From the NCBI GenBank assembly GCA_014885115.2, contig WKLE02004069.1, positions 1 to 24,568 on the forward strand: a stretch of DNA of 24,568 nucleotides, written 5' to 3'. This document shows, piece after piece, positions 18,479 to 24,568 of this stretch (position 1 is its first letter; every line of letters begins with the position of its first letter). The notes under the pieces were generated by a model that saw only the letters and a list, made by a program, of their open reading frames with translations, was not told the DNA's origin and ran no database searches. Made by a program: the position numbers and the translations under genes. Source of the DNA: Asterionellopsis glacialis (Eukaryota > Bacillariophyta > Plagiogrammaphyceae > Rhaphoneidales > Asterionellopsidaceae).

Positions 18479-18830
18479 GTAGAACAATGGTGAGTTTCAT
18501 TTTGTCAAGCATGATTGGATGTGCCTTCCTTTCATGCATTGGATCTTTATATTGCGTGCATATTCTATTCATATGGCAGTGAAGACATATTTACGGACTA
18601 GAGTCTCCGACGTTAAAATCCAGGGGTAGTAGCTTGGATCTGTGGAAATTTTTCTCCCTTGGCTGTCAGAGCCGTATGAATAGTCACGGCAAACGAAGTG
18701 ATTGTTACTATTTTCTATTTCATAATTTTTGGGAGACCCTTTCTTAATATTTCTTGTCTATACTTTTTCCCTTCATGTATATAGGGGGGTATGAGCGAAA
18801 CAGCTGTAGATCCAGTCTATCTTTTAGAAA
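18479..18830 (+). repeat. Tandem duplication, copy B: downstream relic of MAK5 intron 3 and exon edges
   Basis: This copy begins right after the MAK5 stop with TAGAACAATG|GTGAGT, equivalent to the exon 3 edge and donor. It keeps the conserved core at 18587-18684 and ends with ATATAG| plus a diverged copy of the start of exon 4 (GGTATGAGCGAAACAGCTGT at 18788-18807). Both splice signals survive (donor 18490, acceptor ending 18784), so it may be spliced as a 3' UTR intron. Alternatively, its acceptor could serve as an alternative last exon. Confidence 0.85.
18587..18684 (+). ncRNA. Candidate structured RNA element, copy B
   Basis: The first 67 bases are identical to 17755-17821, including the inner hairpin ATCCAGG/CTTGGAT. 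The closing stem (CTCCGAC 18603-18609 with GTCAGAG 18665-18671) carries one C-A mismatch created by a G-to-A change. The change weakens, and does not compensate, the proposed stem. The element is a candidate only. Confidence 0.25.
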
Positions 18831-19004
18831 TAATCTGTACAGGATACTTTTGCTTAATAAGAAAATCCAAGTAAAATTGTAAAGTATAAGTTTTAAAACA
18901 TTCATCATATAAACGTGTTATTTGTTTTGCAGTTGTAGTAATTTGTTCCGTGTGTTCTCTTATAGATATATAGATATATATTGTGCAAAGGAGTGTATTA
19001 TCGA
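18831..19004. other. 3' region with AT-rich simple sequence
   Basis: This spacer between the MAK5 duplication relic and the converging ankyrin-like gene includes an imperfect TATAGATA microsatellite at 18961-18980. No gene is seen. Confidence 0.5.
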
Positions 19005-19703
19005 TTAGTCATCCTGCTTCGCTTTTTTCTTCTTTTCATTTTCTTGAGGAAGATCTGCTTCTTTTACTTGCGATTTCGCATTTTTCTCCTCTGCCTTCTT
19101 TCTCTTTTTGTTGCTGCTTGGACCATTCTTCACACTTGCGGCTATCAATACTTTTTTAACTCGTTCTAAATCATCTTTGATTTTAGTGTGTTTTTCAAAA
19201 TATTGATTTGGCAGAATTCCCATATAGGTCGGGGTGGTTATTAAATGATGTTCCCAACTAGAAAATTGACGTAACTTCTGAAATAGATCAAAGGGTATAT
19301 CCCCACTTTTATCTCGAAGACGACCATTTGCTCCAGCATTTAGTAGTTCATCTATAATTTTACCATAAACAAAACCCTCAAACCGACAACATCCATCAGT
19401 GTCATCCCCCTCAGATGATGTAATTACATACCGAACGAGTTCTTGCGGACACCCAGCTGCAGCTATATGCAAAGCTGTCGCCCTGTCTTTTTTCGTACTT
19501 TCATTGACAGGATAATCTGGATATCTGTTCAACAAGGCCTTGATACATTTGAGTGCCTTCTCCTGTGCACAGCGGATAAGCAATGTTTTCGGAACATCTT
19601 TGAAATTATCCGGTAAAAGCTTTGAAAAATCGTCTACATTATCGCTATAGTCGTCCAATGAAGCTTCAAATGAAGCAAGTGTCAATTTTGTTTTTGTTGT
19701 CAT
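19005..19703 (-). CDS. Ankyrin-repeat-like protein with basic C-terminus
   Basis: 232 residues from the ATG at 19703; the open frame extends 12 bp further only to a TTG codon. Residues 38-62 (KTLLIRCAQEKALKCIKALLNRYPD) and 74-95 (RATALHIAAAGCPQELVRYVI) have the helix-loop-helix spacing of ankyrin repeats. A third unit covers about 115-140 (IIDELLNAGANGRLRDKSGDIPFDL). The repeats are imperfect, as is common in the large diatom ankyrin sets. The last 40 residues are Lys/Glu-rich with KKRKK, a possible nuclear signal. Protein binding is the likely role; the partner is unknown. It converges with MAK5 and diverges from the eIF2-beta pseudogene. Confidence 0.72.
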   Translation of the reverse strand: MTTKTKLTLASFEASLDDYSDNVDDFSKLLPDNFKDVPKTLLIRCAQEKALKCIKALLNRYPDYPVNESTKKDRATALHIAAAGCPQELVRYVITSSEGDDTDGCCRFEGFVYGKIIDELLNAGANGRLRDKSGDIPFDLFQKLRQFSSWEHHLITTPTYMGILPNQYFEKHTKIKDDLERVKKVLIAASVKNGPSSNKKRKKAEEKNAKSQVKEADLPQENEKKKKAKQDD

Positions 19704-20168
19704 GATGTTCTTCAAGATTGTGCTGGGATGCGATTATTTGATGTCTTCTTATTGATCTTCTCAGGATTTTGAGTGGATTTTGACACATCGCCAATTTTTT
19801 TAGTGATGTATGAGAACCCTCTTCAAGAACCTGTGATGAGTATTATTATATTCTCTTTTTCCCAATAAGACCATGCACAACAACTTGTGTTTTCGGGTTG
19901 ACGTTAAAAAGTGGGGTATCCAGTCACGTGCACTCCGCTGCATGTCTCAGTCGCTCAACTCTTATTATACATACGATACTGCGCGTATGTGGTCCGCAGT
20001 CGTGGGGCCAACAGTCTCAAAGTCCGTGGGATACAGTCCGAAGACAGATCGTGCGTGCGCTGGAGAGAAAAAAGCGAGGCAAGGGAGATGAAGAGAGAGA
20101 AACTCTTGGCAACACCAACCCCTTGCAACGACTCATAGTTTTCCAGGAACAGCTAAACTTAACCCATC
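19704..20168. promoter_or_regulatory. Upstream region of the ankyrin-like gene; leader of the eIF2-beta relic
   Basis: This 465-bp stretch includes a CACGTG box at 19925-19930. Overlapping open frames at 19873-20239 in three plus-strand frames have no family features and are not called. The ankyrin-like gene's promoter presumably lies at the left end. Confidence 0.35.
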
Positions 20169-20713
20169 ATGGGATAAGACGACGAAGAAGAGGCCGACGT
20201 AGCGGCAATGCTCGATCTGAGCAAGAAGAAGAAAAATAAGGATAAATCATCAAAGAAGTCATCATCAGATGCCGCATCCTCGGAGGGTGATCTTAGTGAA
20301 CAGCAGCGCATGCTTGCTGAGGCACTCCAGCTTACGTTGCTTTCAAGCAAAAAGACGTTATGGATCAATTTTCACGAGATCTGCACAATGATGCAACGTT
20401 CTCCCGATCATGTGTTTCAGTTCTTCTTGGCCGAACTTGGTACGGAGGGTTCCATCGATGGTAACCAACGTCTTGTCATTCGTGGAAAGTATGTGCCGAA
20501 GTAAATTGATTCACTTCTCCGAAAGTACGTCGTAGAGTATGTTGTGAAATGTGTCGCAGTTCCAACACGGACCTTCAGAAGGATTCGGGATCGCTTCTTT
20601 ACTTTTGCCATTGCCGGGATTTCGGTTCTAGTAGGTCTGTGGCTCCGCTTAGGTCTGGTTACCATGCCACCTCTAGAGCTGATCGTAGGGCTGCCCGTAA
20701 TGCCAAGGAATAA
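20169..20713 (+). pseudogene. EIF2S2: Translation initiation factor eIF2 subunit beta pseudogene
   Basis: Recognisable eIF2-beta blocks are present. The N-terminal part has an acidic start and a lysine box (SKKKKNKDKSSKK). The central domain reads KKTLWINFHEICTMM and LAELGTEGSIDGNQRLVIRG. The C-terminal zinc-binding region reads CEMCRSSNTDLQKDS ... GSSRSVAPLRSGY. It is broken in several independent ways. There is a TAA at codon 3 (20175-20177), and a TAA at 20502-20504 where the family has Gln after VPK. A one-base frameshift lies near 20541-20545, and the conserved YEELL...VMKPPQV region between the lysine box and the KKTLW block is missing. The fourth zinc-ligand Cys is Phe. It ends at TAA 20711-20713. 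No intron remains, so it may be a processed copy, although no clear poly-A tail or target-site duplication is visible. The intact gene must lie elsewhere. Confidence 0.85.
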
Positions 20714-21014
20714 ACGAGCAAAAAAGTATGTATTGTAACATGACATTATGAAAGTGTCAATGGAATATATTCATTACAGTACTCTACTGCAAGCATTTTC
20801 TTTACTAATTCATTTACAGCTCCCATTGCACGATCATGACTCAAATTCTGTACAATATGAGTTTTGTTCGAATCTTGTGTGACTGAAACCACTATCATTT
20901 TTTCGACCTGTGATACTCCAATGATTGGGAAACCCAGAGTTTTGGAAGACGGTTGTAGTCTTTACATTATTTTATGTATTTTTGCTTTGGTAACAAGGTG
21001 ACGTTAAGAAACAG
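20714..21014. promoter_or_regulatory. Upstream region of the second ankyrin-like gene
   Basis: This AT-rich 301-bp stretch lies between the pseudogene end and the next ATG. GTTCGAATC at 20868-20876 resembles part of a tRNA B box, but no cloverleaf can be folded around it. No gene is seen. Confidence 0.35.
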
Positions 21015-22097
21015 ATGGGTTGCAGTACCAAGGATAGTCTGCAGACTGAAGAGACCAAAACTCAAGAGATTGCAGAAGAACAATGGAATCAAGCAGAGGA
21101 TGCTCTTCGAAAAGATTCGTCCCTCATGTCATCTGATTTATTAAGCATCGCATTGACAAGAGGTGCTCCAACTCACATTTTACAATTTATGCTTTCGATT
21201 AACCCTAAAGTTGTATTACCCAAGGATCAAAATGAAGTATCTGCCCTCCATGTTGCCATTAAACACGGATCACCATTGAGCGTAATTCGTGCCATTATTG
21301 AGGCTTGTCCAACAGTCCTAGAAGCACAAAGCAAGGTAATAGGTGAAATATCCATGGATCCGCTGTCATTTGCCAAGGCATTTAGAAGTGAAGATTTGGA
21401 CCTTCTTGATCTTTTGTGTAAACCTCTTTCATTTTGGATGAATGGTTCCAATAGTAACAAGTCTAGCAATTCGGGTAAAAGTATACCAAAAAAAGGTATG
21501 AGGACTCCCAGTTCCTTGACAAACAGTGAATGGCAAGAATTAGACAACATGAAGAAGATTGTGGCTAGCTTGGTTCGAGCACAGAAGCGTCAGCTTGAGA
21601 ACATGACTGTCCAGGCACAAGGGACAGAGGCTCGGCTTGACAAGTTGGAACTTGTACGCCCCTCCAAGCTTGTGAGCACTACCAAAGAAATCGCTCTTAG
21701 GGCTCAATTGCAATTGGTCAAAAAGAAATCGTTTCAAAAAATAAAAAAAATCGAGGATGTCGTTGCAAACCATGAAAAACGTATGAGAAAGGTTGAAACG
21801 CGTGTTGCATTGGCAAGCCAGCAATTGATTCATCTTGACATTAATCATATCGATAAGGAGTGGATGCTTGATTCGAAAGTTTTAGAAGCCAAGGTAAAAT
21901 CGTTTTCGCATCAAAAAGAGAAGGATCTTGAACCAATCCCATTTGTCTACGCGACTCCCTACGACCAGGATAAAGATACTGCAATCGAGTTACAACTTGA
22001 CGAACCTCTTGTCCCATGCTTTGTCCCCAAACGAAGGATGTTTCACAAAATTCGAAAGCATATTCAAAGAACCAGGTATTTTGTGCCTACTAACTGA
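21015..22097 (+). CDS. Ankyrin-like and coiled-coil protein
   Basis: Single exon, 360 residues. Residues 38-62 and 75-105 (SALHVAIKHGSPLSVIRAII) are ankyrin-type helical hairpins of the diatom style, ending in a P-x-V-L stretch. A Ser/Asn-rich linker follows (143-170). Residues 172-290 are a long charged helix rich in Lys, Glu and Leu, likely a coiled coil. The N-terminus MGCS has Gly2 and Cys3, which could be acylated if the start is right, although Lys at position 6 does not fit the ideal myristoylation pattern. No catalytic motif is seen. It probably serves as a scaffold or binding protein. It converges on the DUF1415 gene with 157 bp between stops. Confidence 0.68.
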   Translation: MGCSTKDSLQTEETKTQEIAEEQWNQAEDALRKDSSLMSSDLLSIALTRGAPTHILQFMLSINPKVVLPKDQNEVSALHVAIKHGSPLSVIRAIIEACPTVLEAQSKVIGEISMDPLSFAKAFRSEDLDLLDLLCKPLSFWMNGSNSNKSSNSGKSIPKKGMRTPSSLTNSEWQELDNMKKIVASLVRAQKRQLENMTVQAQGTEARLDKLELVRPSKLVSTTKEIALRAQLQLVKKKSFQKIKKIEDVVANHEKRMRKVETRVALASQQLIHLDINHIDKEWMLDSKVLEAKVKSFSHQKEKDLEPIPFVYATPYDQDKDTAIELQLDEPLVPCFVPKRRMFHKIRKHIQRTRYFVPTN

Positions 22098-22254
22098 ATT
22101 CGAGAGGGTCAAAGACTATAACATGGATTCCTAGTGATTAATATGGACTCCTACTGATGATGCCATTATGGAATGCAGTCAAGATATTTTCTATTGACTA
22201 TAAACTATGCAGCGTCTTATTAATGTAGTCATGCCTTACAGTGCTCAGTATTAT

Positions 22255-24005
22255 CTAATAGTCATCATCATCCACTTGCTTCATGATACCTGCTCCACCA
22301 AATAGGACATCAAGTTCTTGGCTTTCACGTTCTACCTCTAACGCATCTGTATTATCTGATACAGCTTTTGTTGCAGCCACAGGCTGAGGAGCTGCAGAAG
22401 TACTGCTGGCTGCAGGTATGCCTGCTGTAGACTTCCCTTGTGCGATTTCGTCAAGCGACTTCAGAACAAAATCGCTTGCCATGATCGTAGCACTTGTTTC
22501 AGGACCAGATAATTGTGATACTGCCCCAGTTTCTTTGCCTAAACGTTTTTCAAGGGCTTGAACTAAAACGTTCACTAGATTGGAATCTTCAACTTTTTCC
22601 GCGTTGATTTTATTTGCCGTTGGTGTCGAGTCGTGGATCAAACTTTTATCTTCAGCCTTGACCTCGCCAGTCTTCTGATAATCCTGAGCTATCCGGAGAG
22701 CTTCCATGTCACGCCTGTTGACCTTCACGTCAGAAACACCATTCCAATCACGGAGCCGTAACATAGTTTCCAATTTATCAGAACCAATACTTGAGAGAGT
22801 CTTTTCATTTTGCTTATAGACTAATCCTGTAGGAATACCTCGTTGTGCTGCGCGTACTTGATTAGTTCGAAGAATATTGATCATTGGCCATGGTGAGCGA
22901 CGCGCATAATTGGCGGCAGCGCCGCCTCCACTACGTTCACCCCCGTCCCTGAATGTCCATTGTGGGTGAAAGAAGATTAGTTGACACAAGTCCTCTACAC
23001 CGAGTGCTTCTAAAGTTTGAGTCAGCGTATTGGACCAAGTTTCAAATATCTCGACATTGTCCATGCAAAACTCTGGAGTAATAAGGAGAGTCGTAGAGAG
23101 TTCTTTTTCACCATTTTGTTCGACTCGAACAGCCTCTTTCCAGAACCTAGCGTACATATCTTCCAGTGTAGTAGACCTATCGACACAGTAAAATACAGGC
23201 CCCATAGGCAACCCTGACATATCCGGTCCATTAGTAAAGGGACAAATGCCCATATCAGACATCATTTTGTCAACCCACACTTTGCTCACGTCAACAATTT
23301 CGTCATCATCATCGGGTATAAGATTTTTGATTTCTGGGAACTTATCCTTTGGTGTTTCATCATCGTCATATTCGTCGTCTATTCCGGTGTAATCAAAGTC
23401 ATCGTCCCAGAATGGGTCATAGTCGAAGTCGTAGCTATCTGGGTCCTTATCGGGATTTCTAAACGATTTCACAGTGAAGCCAGTGATAACGTTATCTTTT
23501 GCATAAGGAACAATATTAGTTGAAATACCGAAGGAATCACAAACATCCTTACAAGAATCCAAGTGTCCAAGAAGGCGATTAATGAATGTGGGGGTGAATT
23601 TGTCTTGCATTTGAGGAAACTCTACCGTGACAGATTCCTAAAAGAGGTAAAAACATTGGAAAGTCAGAAAGAATTCGACAAACTGATAACGTAGTTGCAA
23701 ATTGAACTTACTCCTCTCACAAGGCTTGAAGCTTGAGCAATCATATTCCAAATTCCACTCAAAAGTTGTGCAGTAGTAGAAGCTTGATCTTTCTGATGAA
23801 ATTCATCATCCTTATTCTGTCCCAAGTCAGCTAAGAAAATTTTAGTTGTAGAAGAGCTTCGGATAGATTGTGAAATCATGTTTTCCTTATTCTTTTGCCT
23901 CGAAAGAGATCCGGAGTGCTTACGCTGGTTGCCAAAAGTAGGCGTGAATCCCTCTGTTGCTGCTGCTGACATGATCAGACAAATAAAAAGTTGTGACAAC
24001 CTCAT
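22255..24005 (-). CDS. DUF1415-domain protein, plastid-targeted, two exons
   Basis: Exons are 24005-23712 and 23637-22255 (minus), with a 74-bp intron (donor GTAAGT, acceptor TTTTAG), phase 0, giving 558 residues. The first 20 residues form a signal peptide ending AAATEGF, followed by Ser- and basic-rich sequence, consistent with plastid import. The DUF1415 core is clear: MGICPFTNG at 227-235, TTLLITPEF at 280-288, LIFFHPQWTF at 318-327 and YARRSPWPMINILRTNQV at 342-359. Bacterial members keep the same CPFA, HP and NRSP(Y/W)P blocks. A very acidic insert (about 165-218, DDD/DEYDDDE) precedes the CPF motif. The last 120 residues are low-complexity Ala/Ser/Glu-rich. The biochemical activity of DUF1415 is not established; conserved Cys and His residues suggest a metal or redox role but do not prove it. 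Confidence 0.87.
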
Positions 24006-24568
24006 GATGCCCTTGTGTGCAAAAGCTCAACCGCTTTTGGGTGTATGGGTGAGGCAGATGAAGGACCTAGTCCGAATGATAAAAGTGATGTGTTGCAGTA
24101 TACCGCTGCAAGCTGCACCGGTAGTCTTACATATAATATGTAGCTGTTTACCAGGTAATCTGCCAGAGAGATGATGTTCTTTGATAGCGATTGTATCATC
24201 CTGTTCTGCTTTACAGTATTTCTCAGCCATCCAGTGGCAAGGTACGTCACAACATCAGTAGAAGCTACACTCGAAAACTGCCGCTGCTGCTGATGGATGT
24301 ACAGTCCTAACGGTACCTGGTACCAATTTTCTTGAGTACCCAAGGTAAAGTCAGTCCTCTCTAGAGAGCCAGGTCTACGAGGTCCGTCCTTATTAGGGGG
24401 TGCTTACCGCACGAGGATCGCGTATGTCCCGCAGGACACCTCTTTTCCGGGTTTTCCCGCCCGGCGGGTCAAATTGAAGTGGCCCGCGGAGTCAGAGCCA
24501 CATCAACTTCTCGAAAATCGGACATTGGCTTGCTTGCTCGTTATGACGTCATGTATCAAAAATGAGTA
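24006..24568. promoter_or_regulatory. Upstream region of the DUF1415 gene with GC-rich block
   Basis: No credible ORF is present; the frame at 24002-24343 (-) opens with TTG and lacks family features. The region holds GGTACC palindromes near 24312-24324, a perfect 12-base palindrome CTCTCTAGAGAG at 24357-24368 and a GC-rich block at about 24400-24500. That block contains the inverted repeat CCCGCC-C-GGCGGG at 24456-24468. It also holds a perfect CRE palindrome TGACGTCA at 24544-24551. The right end may belong to the promoter of a further gene outside the window. Confidence 0.4.
24544..24551. promoter_or_regulatory. CRE-type palindrome TGACGTCA
   Basis: This is a perfect eight-base bZIP/CRE site. 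In diatoms, TGACGT-type elements are known to mediate CO2/cAMP- and light-responsive transcription of some plastid-related genes. It lies about 540 bp upstream of the DUF1415 ATG, so it may act on another gene beyond the window. The match is exact but short. Confidence 0.35.

Noticed and set aside
19873..20239. Three overlapping plus-strand frames before the eIF2-beta relic
   Set aside because: They have arginine-rich chance translations and no conserved pattern; the recognisable homology starts only at 20169 in another reading frame.
20868..20876. GTTCGAATC as a tRNA B box
   Set aside because: No matching A box or cloverleaf arms can be placed around it.
24002..24343. 113-residue minus-strand frame upstream of the DUF1415 gene
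   Set aside because: It opens with TTG, has no family features and overlaps the ATG of the real gene in another frame.

Overview
The window looks like nuclear DNA of a photosynthetic stramenopile, most likely a diatom. Genes have spliceosomal introns (GT/GC-rich donors, AG acceptors, about 74-289 bp). One gene begins with a textbook diatom plastid pre-sequence (signal peptide ending in ASAFAP), and two others start with similar signal peptides followed by an aromatic residue. A DUF6824 protein and diatom-style ankyrin-like proteins are present. There are no operons, CRISPR arrays, integrases or phage genes. The species cannot be named from the sequence alone.

Layout. 395-948 (+): two-exon plastid ribosomal protein (PSRP6/cL38-like). 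1328-2344 (-): mitochondrial-type alpha/beta hydrolase (ABHD11-like). 2960-4132 (+): homogentisate phytyltransferase of tocopherol synthesis. 4133-5319: gene-poor spacer. 5320-6597 (+): DUF6824 protein. 6663-7604 (-): two-exon METTL21-type lysine methyltransferase, preceded 20 bp upstream on the same strand by a 76-residue cysteine-rich ORF (7625-7855). 8712-11897 (+): large organellar RNA-binding protein with 37-residue HPR/OPR-type repeats, a RAP domain and three C-terminal SAP-like repeats. 12289-14097 (-): two-exon BRCT + UIM-like + J-domain + OTU-like protease fusion. 14637-18478 (+): four-exon MAK5/DDX24 ribosome-biogenesis helicase. 18479-18830: diverged tandem copy of its third intron and flanking exon edges. 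19005-19703 (-) and 21015-22097 (+): ankyrin-like proteins, flanking an eIF2-beta pseudogene at 20169-20713. 22255-24005 (-): two-exon plastid-targeted DUF1415 protein. The right edge is a GC-rich promoter-like region.

Several genes share broad themes: plastid proteins (PSRP6, phytyltransferase, DUF1415 protein), organellar RNA handling (HPR-RAP) and ribosome synthesis or translation (MAK5, PSRP6, eIF2-beta relic). Their adjacency is ordinary eukaryotic gene order and does not imply a shared pathway. The items most worth checking are the BRCT-UIM-J-OTU fusion, the HPR-RAP-SAP architecture and the duplicated MAK5 intron with a 67-nt perfectly conserved core.
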